Source: Gammaproteobacteria bacterium (GTDB taxonomy: Bacteria; Pseudomonadota; Gammaproteobacteria; Pseudomonadales; Azotimanducaceae). From it: a DNA stretch of 32,718 nt. The notes beneath the pieces are model-generated. The model saw nothing but the letters and a program-made list of their open reading frames with translations, did not search any database and had not been told where the DNA came from. Where the stretch lies: the NCBI GenBank assembly GCA_020832055.1, contig JAFIFL010000015.1, positions 1 to 32,718 on the forward strand, written 5' to 3'. Below, in pieces: positions 1 to 8,363 of this stretch (positions are counted from its first letter, which is position 1; every line of letters starts with the position of its first letter). The translations under genes and the position numbers were made by a program.

Positions 1-2
1 CG

Positions 3-3000
3 GACATCACGAACACCGGTGGCGACGTGGTCTTCGATGCGGCGACGGTGCTGACGGACGATGTGAGCGTGGACTCGGGTGCCGGAGGCGGGGACATCAG
101 GTTCGCCAGCACCCTCGATGGTGGCTTCGACCTCAGCCTGACGGCGGACGCCGGCGACATCGTGTTCAGCGGAGCCGTGGGCGGAAGCGATCGCCTCGGT
201 GCGCTGCAGATCGTCAGCGCCAACAACGTCACGGCCAATGCCCTGACGCTGGCCAGTCTCGAACAGGTGGCCGGAACCGGCACCACCACGCTGAACGGTC
301 CGGTGAACACCGATGGTGCGGACGGCATCCGTCTCACGGGCTTCGATCTGGCCGTGAACGCAGGCATCACCACCAGCCAGGGCGGCGCTGTGACCTTCGA
401 CATGGCCAACACCCTCACCATCGCGCCGGCGGGCGACATCCATGCCGACGGTCCGGTCAGCCTCACGGCAGCAGCCGGCATCACCACGGCGGGTGACATC
501 ACCACGGCCGGTGCCGACGTCGACTTCCTGTCCGCGACGACCCTGACCACCAACGCCGTGGCCATCTCCACGGGATCGGGTAGCGGCGACATCAGCTTCC
601 ACAGCACGCTGGATGGCAGTCAAAACCTGACGCTCACCGCTGGCACAGGTGACGTCGCATTCTCGGGTGTGGTGGGCGGTTCGGCCCCGCTGGCTGCAGT
701 CACCCTCAACGCTGCCAACGACGTCATCGCTGACGGCGCGTTCACCGCAGCCAGCGTGAACCAGGCGGTGGCCGGAACCGGAACCACCTCCTTCGGCGGC
801 CTGCTGACGGCCGATACCGGTGCGATCCGGCTCGATGCCGATGCGGTCACGCTGCTGGATGGCGCCCGGACCACCGGGCGGACGGTGGCGCTGACGGGCA
901 GGGACGGCGACGTCATGGTGGCCGGCTCCGGCATCACCACCACCGCAGCGGAGAACTCCGGCATCACTTCCGGGGCCATCGTCATCGATGTCCTCGGTGC
1001 GGGCGGTGTGAACATCACTGCGCCGCTCACCACCACGGGCGCGGACAACAATGCCGGCAGCGGCAGCGCTGGTGGCACCATCGGCATCAGCACCAACGGT
1101 GGCGGCATCACCCTTGCGGGCGGTCCGGTGAACACGGATGGTGGTGCGGCAGTCAGCGGCAACAACGCCGGCGGTGCGGCAGTCAGCGGCAACAACGCCG
1201 GCGGTGCGGCCGCCAACATCACCCTCGGTGGCGGACTGATCACCCTCAACGGCACCAGCCTCAGCGCCGCTGGAGGTGCAGGAGCAGGCGCTGGTGCCCG
1301 GGGTGCCGGCGCCAACATCACCTTCGACAGCAACGTAAGGCTCGCGACCAGCGCAGTGGCGATGACCACCGGGATGACGGGAGGCAACATTGTCTTCAAC
1401 GAAAATCTCGATGGCGGACAGGATCTCAGCCTCACCACGGGTATGGGCAATATCAGCTTCGTCGGCTCCGCAGGCAGCGACGATCGCATCGGCGCCCTGG
1501 AGATCGTCCGGGCCAACAACGTCACCGCCAATGCGATGAGCGCCGCCAGCATCAGCCAGTTGGCGGGCAGCGGCACCAGCACGTTCGACGGTGTGTTGGA
1601 CACCGACGGCGCGGCGGGCATCAGTCTGCAGGGCAACAACGTCGTGCTGAATCAGGCCGTGAACACCAGCGGCGGCGGCGGTGTGACCACCGATCTCGGT
1701 GGCACGCTGACGATCGCGGCGGCAGGCGACATCCATGCCAGCGGCCCGGTGAGTCTGACGGCGGCAGGCGGCATCAGCACGGCCGGTGATATCGTCACCG
1801 ATGACAGCGACATCACCTTGGTGTCGGCCACCAGCCTCGCGGGTCCGGTCGCCATGGATACCGGCGCGGGAGGCGGCAACATCAGCTTCCTCAGCACGCT
1901 CGACGGCGGCCAGAACCTCACTCTGGCAGCCGGCGAGGGCAACATTGGCTTCACCGGTGCCGTCGGTGGCACGACACGCCTCGGCGCCCTCGAAATCGTC
2001 AGCGCCAACAACGTCACGGCCAACGCCCTGACGCTGGCCAGCCTGAGACAGGTTGCCGGTACCGGCACCACCAATCTCAATGGCTCGTTGAACACCAACA
2101 CTGCGGCCGGCGTCAGCCTCACGGGCTTCGATCTGGCCGTGAACGCGGGCATCACCACCAGCGATGGTGGCGGTGTCACCTTCGAGATGGCCAACACCCT
2201 CACCCTCGCGCCGGCGGGTGACATCAGTGCCGACGGCCCGGTCAGCCTCACGGCAGCGGCCGGCATCACCACGGCGGGTGACGTCACCACGGCCGGCGCC
2301 GACGTCGACTTCCTGTCGGCGACGACTCTGACCACCAACGCTGTGGCCATCTCCACGGGATCGGGTGCCGGCGACATCCGCTTTGCCGACACCCTCGATG
2401 GCGCCCAGGACCTGACCCTCACTGCGGGCACGGGCAGCATCGACTTCGACGCTGCCGTCGGCGGCACGACGCGTCTCGGCGCTCTGCAGATCGTCAGCGC
2501 CAACAACGTCACGGCTCATGCCATGACCCTGGCGAGCCTGAGTCAGCTCGCTGGCAGCGGTACCACGACGCTCAACGGCCTGCTGAACACCGACGCGGCG
2601 GCGGGAGTCAGCCTGATCGGCAACAACCTGGCGGTGAATGCCGGCATGACCACCGTCAATGGCGGTGGTGTCAGCGCCGACATGGGCGGGACCCTCGCGA
2701 TCGCGTCGGCGGGTGACATCGATTCCAGCGGCGCGGTCAGCCTGACTGCAGTCGGTGGCATCAGCACCGCGGGCGACATCGTCACCGATGGTGCCAATGT
2801 GACCTTCGCCTCGGCGACGACCCTGACCGATGACATCGCCATCGACACCGGCGCGGGAACCGGCCACATCAGCTTCGCCAGCACCCTCGACGGCGGCCAT
2901 GGCCTGCACCTCGCTGCAGGAACGGGCGAAGTCATCTTCACTGGCGAGGTCGGAGGCATCGATCCGCTCGGCGCCCTGGAGATTGTCAGCGCCAACAACG

Positions 3001-6000
3001 TCACGGCCCATGCCATGACCCTGGCGAGCCTGACCCAGATGGCCGGCAGCGGCCTCACCAGCTTCGATGGTGAGGTCAATGCCGCCGGTGACATCAGCCT
3101 CACCGGCACCCGTGTCACAGTGAATCAGAGGGTGAACACCACGGCTGGTGGTGACTTCACCCTTGCCATCAGCGATACCGCCTCCTTCGCCGGCAGCGGT
3201 GATCTGCATGTCGCGGGCGACGTCTCGCTGACAGCAGGCAACGGCATCAGCACGGCGGGCGACATCACCACCCGTGGTGGTGATGTGGACTTCCTCTCGG
3301 CGACCACGCTCACCGGCCCGGTAGCCATCGCCACTGAGGGTGGGGATCTCGCCTTCGCGACCACTCTGGACGGTAATCAGAGCCTGACGCTCGACACCGG
3401 CAGCGGCGCCATCACCTTCACCGGTCTGGTGGGTGATCAGACCCCTCTCGGCGCCCTGACCATTGCCAACGCGGGCAACCTCACGGCCAACGGCATCCGG
3501 GCGGCCAGCCTGACCCAGGCCGCCGGTACGGGCGCCAGCACCTTCAACGGCGGCACCTTCTCGGATGCGGTCACGGAAGCGGTGAATGTGACCGGTACCG
3601 CCAACGTCAGCACCGGCAGCGTGAGCCTGCAGCAGCGCCTGACCGCCGGCACTTCAGTGGGGCTCACGAGTTCGGGAAGCATGACCCTCGCGCCAGCCGG
3701 TGACATCTTCGCCGGTACCGGCGTGACCCTCACGGCGGCGGGTGGCATCACCACCGCCGGGGACGTCACCAGCGATGGTGGAGCGATCACCTTCGCCAGC
3801 CCGAGCACCCTGAGTGGACCGGTATCCCTGGCCAGCAACGGCGGTGACATCACCCTGGCCGCCATGGCCGGTGATGGCCGGAACCTGGCCGTCAATGCCG
3901 GCGCCGGCACGCTGTCCCTGGCGTCTCTCAGCAATGGCGGCAGCATCAACTTTGCCGGTGCCGGAACCGCGAGCATCGGCAATCTGGCGGCCCAGTCGGT
4001 GACCGTGAATGCCGGTGGCAGCTATGGCTTCACCGGCACCGTGAATGTCGCCAACGCCCTGACGCTGAATGCGCTCGACAGCGCGACATTCACGGGCAGC
4101 GTGGCTGTGGCCAGTCTTGCAGGCAATGCGGCGGGCAGCACGGTCACCTTCAACGGCGCCACCAGCGTCGCTGGCGTGCTTGCCGTCAGCGCCGGGACCC
4201 AGATGAACTTCAACGGTGCCCTCAGCGCCGGCTCCATGACCGCCGCGGCCACGGCTACCGGTCTGGCCTTCAACAACACGGTCAACGTCAGCGGTTCGAC
4301 GAATTTGGCCAATACCGGCATGACGGTCTTCGGCAACGATGGTGACATCCAGACCTTCGCCGGTGGCCTGAATGCGGCCGGGCCGATCACGACCTTCGCG
4401 ACCCTGCGCACGGCAGGTCAGGCCCTGACCCTGGCCGACGTGACCCAGGCCGGCGATACGGTGCTCGATACCACCAACAATGGCGGCAGTGCAGCCGGTG
4501 CGGCCTTGACCTTGGGACCACTGGTCGGCGCCGGCTTCGATCTTGGCCTGCGCGCGGGCAGTGCTGGCGTCATCACTCTGGCTGGCGTCAGTGCAGGTGG
4601 CTCGGTGGACTTCATCTCTGCGGATACCGTGACCGTCACGGGTGGCCTGCAGGCCGAAGAAGCAGTGTTCGGTGGGGCTAATGCCTTCACCGTCGCCGGC
4701 GCCCTCGATCTCGGCAGCCTCGACACCTCAGGTGCCGGAGCGGCGAGCATCACCTTCCTCGGCGGCGGCACGGTGGACGCGGCCACGCTCTTCGAGAACA
4801 CCGGTGACATCCATCTCGGTGACGACCCCGCCGACCGTTTCCTGTTCGCTGGCGGCCTCGATACCACCGGCACCCGGCTGAACCTCAACGGCATTGCCGC
4901 CAGCGACAGCACGGCCATCAGCATCGGTGAGTTGGTCCTGACCGGTAACGGTCAGGTGGACAGCACGAATGGCGGCGATCCACTGGAAGCGGGCGGTGCG
5001 GTGACCCTCGGTCCGGTGAGTGGCGCCGCCGGCAGCGAGGTGCTGCAGGTGCTCGCCGGTGTCGGCGACGTCACGGCCACGGCCGGCATCGCGGACATAG
5101 GGTCCTTCTTCGTCCGCTCCAGCGGCGACCTCGAACTTGGTCCGGTGCAGACCAACGGCAACAGCATCCGCACCCTGAGTGCGGGCGACGTCAGCCTGAA
5201 CGGCAACCTGACGGCCAATCTGGGGGATGTCACCATCATCTCGACCGATGGCAGCATCACGCAGGGCATAGGCACCATCATCCAATCCCTTCAGGGTGAT
5301 GTGCATTTGGTCGGATTCAATGAGATCGGCGTCTTCGATGTGCGCGCACTCCAGGGCAGCATCCTGCTCGCGCTGCTCGATACCGCTGATGGTGGCCAGA
5401 TTCGGCGTCTGGCTGATCCGTTTGCTCTCGAGCCAGATCTTCGGGCAGGCAACATCGTGGCGGCGGCGTCCTCAGGTGCGGCCAACTTCGGAACCAGTGA
5501 CGACGGCTTCCGCATCGAAGGTCAGCAGCAGTTCTTCGGCATGTCCGGCGGAAACGCCTTCATTCGCCAGTCCAATGCCGCGACTCTGACCAACCTGCCG
5601 CTGGCCCAGCAGAACGTCTTCGCCAATGTTCTGGAACAGGTGAGCGGTGATCGTGTCCGGGAGTTGCCGATCGATGCGGACGTGCTGTTTGCGATTCGCA
5701 ATGCTTTCAGCCAGCCGTCGACGACGGTGCGGTTCGACCAGGACGCTCTGCGCGAGTTCCAGGCTCAGACCCAGCAGTCCGACGAAGAAGAGGTGTTGAC
5801 TGATCTTGGCGAGGAGGTCTTCCTCGACATCGCGCTGTACGACTACGACCGCGAGCGTCCGCTGTGCCTGCCCGAAGTGCTGCAGGGTCCCGATGCAGCG
5901 CCTTGCGCGGACGATGTGTGGGCAGCCTGGTTCGACCGTCTGGCGGATGAGCTGATGGCAGCGGCGGCGCGGGAGTCGGCAACGCTGCGCATGGTTCAGA

Positions 6001-6047
6001 AGACTTGGTCGAAGGAACCGGCTGCGCTGTCCTCTGGCGGACAGTGA
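3..6047 (+). CDS. Filamentous haemagglutinin-like giant repetitive exoprotein, 5' end missing
   Basis: The frame is open from base 3, so the true start lies upstream; about 2,014 residues are visible. The protein is a low-complexity Gly/Ala/Thr/Ser/Asn-rich array with a short beta-strand rhythm, typical of a beta-helical secreted adhesin. At least seven degenerate modules of very roughly 160-200 residues can be followed by a recurring F-x-x-T/N-L-D-G motif, then a GALxIVxANNVTA-like motif and an AAGITTAGDI-like motif. The last 130 residues differ: they are acidic, non-repetitive, and contain the only two cysteines I see (LCLPEVL and APCADD). No C-terminal beta-barrel is present, which argues against a classical autotransporter and for two-partner secretion (TpsA type). 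The N-terminal secretion domain and any TpsB partner would lie outside the window. Family is fairly sure; the ligand is unknown. Confidence 0.8.
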   Translation, partial: DITNTGGDVVFDAATVLTDDVSVDSGAGGGDIRFASTLDGGFDLSLTADAGDIVFSGAVGGSDRLGALQIVSANNVTANALTLASLEQVAGTGTTTLNGPVNTDGADGIRLTGFDLAVNAGITTSQGGAVTFDMANTLTIAPAGDIHADGPVSLTAAAGITTAGDITTAGADVDFLSATTLTTNAVAISTGSGSGDISFHSTLDGSQNLTLTAGTGDVAFSGVVGGSAPLAAVTLNAANDVIADGAFTAASVNQAVAGTGTTSFGGLLTADTGAIRLDADAVTLLDGARTTGRTVALTGRDGDVMVAGSGITTTAAENSGITSGAIVIDVLGAGGVNITAPLTTTGADNNAGSGSAGGTIGISTNGGGITLAGGPVNTDGGAAVSGNNAGGAAVSGNNAGGAAANITLGGGLITLNGTSLSAAGGAGAGAGARGAGANITFDSNVRLATSAVAMTTGMTGGNIVFNENLDGGQDLSLTTGMGNISFVGSAGSDDRIGALEIVRANNVTANAMSAASISQLAGSGTSTFDGVLDTDGAAGISLQGNNVVLNQAVNTSGGGGVTTDLGGTLTIAAAGDIHASGPVSLTAAGGISTAGDIVTDDSDITLVSATSLAGPVAMDTGAGGGNISFLSTLDGGQNLTLAAGEGNIGFTGAVGGTTRLGALEIVSANNVTANALTLASLRQVAGTGTTNLNGSLNTNTAAGVSLTGFDLAVNAGITTSDGGGVTFEMANTLTLAPAGDISADGPVSLTAAAGITTAGDVTTAGADVDFLSATTLTTNAVAISTGSGAGDIRFADTLDGAQDLTLTAGTGSIDFDAAVGGTTRLGALQIVSANNVTAHAMTLASLSQLAGSGTTTLNGLLNTDAAAGVSLIGNNLAVNAGMTTVNGGGVSADMGGTLAIASAGDIDSSGAVSLTAVGGISTAGDIVTDGANVTFASATTLTDDIAIDTGAGTGHISFASTLDGGHGLHLAAGTGEVIFTGEVGGIDPLGALEIVSANNVTAHAMTLASLTQMAGSGLTSFDGEVNAAGDISLTGTRVTVNQRVNTTAGGDFTLAISDTASFAGSGDLHVAGDVSLTAGNGISTAGDITTRGGDVDFLSATTLTGPVAIATEGGDLAFATTLDGNQSLTLDTGSGAITFTGLVGDQTPLGALTIANAGNLTANGIRAASLTQAAGTGASTFNGGTFSDAVTEAVNVTGTANVSTGSVSLQQRLTAGTSVGLTSSGSMTLAPAGDIFAGTGVTLTAAGGITTAGDVTSDGGAITFASPSTLSGPVSLASNGGDITLAAMAGDGRNLAVNAGAGTLSLASLSNGGSINFAGAGTASIGNLAAQSVTVNAGGSYGFTGTVNVANALTLNALDSATFTGSVAVASLAGNAAGSTVTFNGATSVAGVLAVSAGTQMNFNGALSAGSMTAAATATGLAFNNTVNVSGSTNLANTGMTVFGNDGDIQTFAGGLNAAGPITTFATLRTAGQALTLADVTQAGDTVLDTTNNGGSAAGAALTLGPLVGAGFDLGLRAGSAGVITLAGVSAGGSVDFISADTVTVTGGLQAEEAVFGGANAFTVAGALDLGSLDTSGAGAASITFLGGGTVDAATLFENTGDIHLGDDPADRFLFAGGLDTTGTRLNLNGIAASDSTAISIGELVLTGNGQVDSTNGGDPLEAGGAVTLGPVSGAAGSEVLQVLAGVGDVTATAGIADIGSFFVRSSGDLELGPVQTNGNSIRTLSAGDVSLNGNLTANLGDVTIISTDGSITQGIGTIIQSLQGDVHLVGFNEIGVFDVRALQGSILLALLDTADGGQIRRLADPFALEPDLRAGNIVAAASSGAANFGTSDDGFRIEGQQQFFGMSGGNAFIRQSNAATLTNLPLAQQNVFANVLEQVSGDRVRELPIDADVLFAIRNAFSQPSTTVRFDQDALREFQAQTQQSDEEEVLTDLGEEVFLDIALYDYDRERPLCLPEVLQGPDAAPCADDVWAAWFDRLADELMAAAARESATLRMVQKTWSKEPAALSSGGQ
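210..597. repeat. Long intragenic duplication, copy 1 (copy 2 at 1995-2382)
   Basis: The segment from about 210 to 597 is repeated at 1995-2382 with a constant offset of 1,785 bp (595 codons) and no visible indel. Several stretches of tens of bases are identical or differ only at third positions, such as the part coding LTGFDLAVNAGITTS and the part coding DFLSATTLTTNAVAIS. About 20 of 129 residues differ by eye. The other modules of the same gene are much more diverged from these two. Confidence 0.85.
1143..1210. repeat. Two perfect 30-bp tandem repeats inside the exoprotein gene
   Basis: A 30-bp unit occurs twice back to back (1143-1172 and 1173-1202), and the first 8 bases of a third copy follow. 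The unit is a multiple of three and encodes GGAAVSGNNA, so gain or loss of copies keeps the frame. Perfect identity suggests a recent slippage event. Confidence 0.9.
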
Positions 6048-6218
6048 GAAGGGTGGCGCGCTGGGGAGACGACCGTTAGATTGCGCAGCTGAGAAGCGAT
6101 GGCCGCAATGGCCACCGGGCTGGAGCGCCAGCGTGCTGATCGACGTCGAGGGAGCCGGAGTGCCGCTCGCATGCCGGCTCCCCAATGGGGGAGTCCGCCG
6201 GCCCCGGTTGTGGATGCC

Positions 6219-7061
6219 ATGACGGCGGTCGTCGCCAATGTGCACACGTTCGAAGTCGAGCGTGTCGACGACTATCAGTGTTGGTGTATGCATGTCGGCG
6301 GCCAGCGGCTGCTGGTGGATCCCTGGCTGGTGGATGATCTGGAGTCCGGCCGCGACGGGCGGTGGTTCAAGCGTGTTCACCAGCGCCCCGTCGCCATGCG
6401 GCCCCGTGACATCAAGCCGCCCGACCTGGTCGTGCTCACCTCAGCGCTGCCGACCCACGCCCACCGCCCGACGCTGGCGGCGCTCGATCGGAGTCTGCGG
6501 ATCGTGGCACCACCCCGGGCCGTGGCGCTGGCGAGGCGCATGGGATTTCGCAGTACCATCGCACTGGGGGCGGGGTCCCGGATCGTCCTCGACGGCCATC
6601 TGGCCCTGACCGGTATCCGTCCCCGGTTTCCCTTCGGGACCGTCAGTATCGGTGTCCTGTTCGAATCGCTGGCAGACGGGGTGCGGGTCTATCTCGAACC
6701 CCATCTCGCCCCCGAGCGGCATCCCATCCTCGACACGGGCGTGGACGTCCTGATCACTCCGGTGGAGAGAATCCGTATGCTCGGTCTCAGTGTGAGCATG
6801 GATCTCGAGGAGTGCGTGGCCCTGGCGAAACGGATTCGTGCACGCTGGGTCCTCGCGACCGGAACGGAAGGTCGTGCCGCCACCGGCCTCATACCCGAGC
6901 GACTATGGCGCGTGGAATCCAGCGCGGATGCCTTCGAAGCGGTGGTCAGGCTCCATGTTGGCGAAGGCCGGGGCCGGCTGATGGCTCCCGGCGAGCGCCT
7001 GTGCATTCCGCCGCGCAGGCGCCGGGACCTGAAAGGTCACGGCAACAGCAGCGAGGCGTAG
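6219..7061 (+). CDS. Metallo-beta-lactamase-fold hydrolase-like protein with degenerate metal motif
   Basis: A protein of about 280 residues. It resembles the plant and cyanobacterial group of MBL-fold proteins: an early GGQRLLVDPWL strand pair, a THAHRPTL segment where that group has DHAHPPTL, a YLEPH segment, and DVLITPV near the end. The usual HxHxDH metal site is not intact, since Pro-Thr precede the two histidines where acidic residues are expected. Metal binding and hydrolysis are therefore doubtful. The frame stays open upstream with ATGs at 6099 and 6171. I chose 6219 because family-like sequence begins just after it and the upstream residues look like random Arg/Pro/Ala coding; no strong ribosome site decides it. 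It follows the exoprotein gene on the same strand. Physiological role unknown. Confidence 0.6.
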   Translation: MTAVVANVHTFEVERVDDYQCWCMHVGGQRLLVDPWLVDDLESGRDGRWFKRVHQRPVAMRPRDIKPPDLVVLTSALPTHAHRPTLAALDRSLRIVAPPRAVALARRMGFRSTIALGAGSRIVLDGHLALTGIRPRFPFGTVSIGVLFESLADGVRVYLEPHLAPERHPILDTGVDVLITPVERIRMLGLSVSMDLEECVALAKRIRARWVLATGTEGRAATGLIPERLWRVESSADAFEAVVRLHVGEGRGRLMAPGERLCIPPRRRRDLKGHGNSSEA

Positions 7062-7136
7062 TCCGGACGTTGGCTGCCATGATGGCGCCCGCGCAGGGCA
7101 TCTGCTAGTTTCGCTGCAAGTTGACGGAGAGAGCCT

Positions 7137-8003
7137 GTGAAGATCGGTATTTTCGGCATCAATTTCGGCATTTGCGCCAATCCTGATGCCATGGCGGAAG
7201 TTGCGGAGCTTGCTGAGGAGTTGGGTTTCGACTCGCTCTGGACCGGCGAACACGTGGTGCTCCCCGACCCCCAGCAACCGCCTTCGCCGGCACCGCCGCT
7301 GACGCCGATGCTGCATCCATCGACGGCGCTGTCCTATGTGGCTGCCGTCACCGATGAGATCCTGCTTGGGACCGGCATCACGCTGATCGCTCAGCGCAAT
7401 CCGCTGGTGCTGGCCAAGGAGATGGCGAGCCTCGACGTGCTTTGCGACGGCCGCCTGATCTGTGGCGTGGGCGCCGGCTACCTGAAGCAGGAATTTGACG
7501 CGCTCGGGATTCCCTTTGAGGAGCGCGGTCGGCGAACTGACGAGTTCATCGCGGTGCTGCGGGAACTGTGGTCCAGTGACGAACCAAGCTTCGATGGGGA
7601 GTTTGCCCGCTTCTCCGGCATTCAGTCCCGTCCACGGCCGGCCCGGGGTCGTCATCTGCCCATCGTGGCCGGCGGCATGAGCCCTGCCGCCTATCGTCGT
7701 TCGGTGGCGCTCTGTCATGGCTGGTACGGTTTCGCCATGGATCTCGAAACCACCTCCGAGTCTCTCGAAGGCATCGAGGCCGCCGAGGAAGCCGTGGATC
7801 GTCCCGAGTGGCTCGGTGATCTTGAAATCACGGTCACTCCCAGGGAAACCCCGGACTACGAGGATCTCGAAGCCTACGAAGCGCTGGGCGTCGATCGTCT
7901 GGTGCTGCTGCTGCCCCAGCGCGGCGTCAGTCAGGTGAAGGAATTCTTGGAGCGCATGTCCGAGGAACTCATCGACGACGAGGACGACATCGACGAGGAG
8001 TGA
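7137..8003 (+). CDS. LLM-class (luciferase-like) F420-dependent oxidoreductase
   Basis: A 288-residue TIM-barrel luciferase-like monooxygenase family protein. The N-terminus MKIGIFGINFG, then LAEELGFDSLWTGEHVV, LGTGITLIAQRNPLVLAKEMASLDVLCDGR in sections, and GVGAGYLKQEFDALGI are the hallmark blocks of the actinobacterial-type F420-dependent LLM group (TIGR03619-like). These enzymes use F420 or F420H2 for hydride transfer to or from varied organic substrates; the substrate here cannot be read. The C-terminus ends in a strongly acidic tail (about 10 Asp/Glu in the last 13 residues). The start is GTG with GGAGAG seven bases upstream. A complete F420 synthesis operon lies 1.6 kb downstream on the opposite strand, which supports F420 rather than FMN as cofactor, although FMN-dependent relatives exist. 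Confidence 0.85.
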   Translation: MKIGIFGINFGICANPDAMAEVAELAEELGFDSLWTGEHVVLPDPQQPPSPAPPLTPMLHPSTALSYVAAVTDEILLGTGITLIAQRNPLVLAKEMASLDVLCDGRLICGVGAGYLKQEFDALGIPFEERGRRTDEFIAVLRELWSSDEPSFDGEFARFSGIQSRPRPARGRHLPIVAGGMSPAAYRRSVALCHGWYGFAMDLETTSESLEGIEAAEEAVDRPEWLGDLEITVTPRETPDYEDLEAYEALGVDRLVLLLPQRGVSQVKEFLERMSEELIDDEDDIDEE

Positions 8004-8006
8004 AGG

Positions 8007-8043
8007 GGGCGCGCAGCCGGCGCCCTCCGTGGCAGGATCCTGC
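8007..8043 (+). terminator. Weak hairpin and palindrome after the LLM gene
   Basis: Just after the LLM stop codon a GGGCGC / GCGCCC stem (8007-8012 with 8020-8025) can form, followed by the perfect 12-bp palindrome GCAGGATCCTGC at 8032-8043. There is no clear U-tract, so termination strength is uncertain. Confidence 0.35.
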
Positions 8044-8051
8044 AGAGATTA

Positions 8052-8080
8052 TTGACAGTCATCGGATTCAGGCGGATGAT
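8052..8080 (+). promoter_or_regulatory. Candidate sigma-70 promoter for the leader or small RNA
   Basis: A perfect -35 TTGACA (8052-8057) is followed after 17 bp by GATGAT (8075-8080), a 4/6 match to the -10 consensus. It faces the structured RNA at 8087-8317 and the MFS gene, with a start expected near 8087. Confidence 0.5.
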
Positions 8081-8086
8081 GCGCCG

Positions 8087-8317
8087 CCCTCGAAATGTCG
8101 ATTTCGATAACGATAACCCTTGGACGAGAGAACCGTGGATACGTCGCGTTTTGGCATTGATCGCACTGACACCATCACGTTCGTGATGCGTGGTGTGCAT
8201 CTGTGCGTCAAGCCGAACGGCCCACCGGGGAGATCGTGCCACTGTTGAGACCTCGTCACTGACGGATCGACACAGCAAGACAGAGAGCCCCGGCGGACCC
8301 AAGGTCCCCGGGGCTTT
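8087..8317 (+). ncRNA. Candidate structured leader RNA or small RNA upstream of the MFS gene
   Basis: This roughly 230-nt stretch has no convincing coding frame but shows ordered structure. (1) A 7-bp hairpin TCGAAAT-GTCG-ATTTCGA at 8090-8107. (2) A long hairpin at 8157-8211, where TTGA, CGCA, ACACCA and TCAC on the left pair in order with GTGA, TGGTGT, TGCG and TCAA on the right. (3) A very strong terminator-like hairpin at 8286-8315. A TTGACA-type promoter lies directly upstream and the transporter start codon 48 nt past the last hairpin. The layout fits either an independent small RNA or a cis-acting attenuator/riboswitch of the transporter. I recognise no known riboswitch class. Confidence 0.45.
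8286..8317 (+). terminator. Intrinsic terminator-like hairpin ahead of the MFS gene
   Basis: AGCCCCGG (8286-8293) pairs with CCGGGGCT (8308-8315), and GGACC (8295-8299) with GGTCC (8303-8307), leaving one bulged C and a CAA loop: 13 base pairs in all. TTTCGCGTTT follows, an interrupted U-tract. It lies upstream of the MFS start, so it would end a small RNA or act as an attenuator. Confidence 0.6.
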
Positions 8318-8363
8318 CGCGTTTCAGGGGCTTCGAAAACCCGAACTGACAGAGCAAGCAGTC

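Noticed and set aside
620-2512. Long antisense open frames (for example 620-1639 and 1652-2512) opposite the exoprotein
   Set aside because: They are Pro/Ala/Val-rich mirror images of the Gly/Thr/Ala repeats, a by-product of high GC third positions; no ribosome sites or recognisable domains.
3-6047. Exoprotein as a classical type V autotransporter
   Set aside because: The C-terminus has no beta-barrel or terminal aromatic motif; it is an acidic, helical-looking tail.
8108-8140. GGACGAGAG in the leader as a guanidine (ykkC) riboswitch
   Set aside because: Only a short stretch resembles the motif; the conserved 3' part of that class is absent.
8186-8248. A 20-codon possible leader peptide with three Cys codons in the MFS leader
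   Set aside because: The start sits inside the stem of the long hairpin and has no ribosome site; no run of one amino acid that would suggest attenuation.
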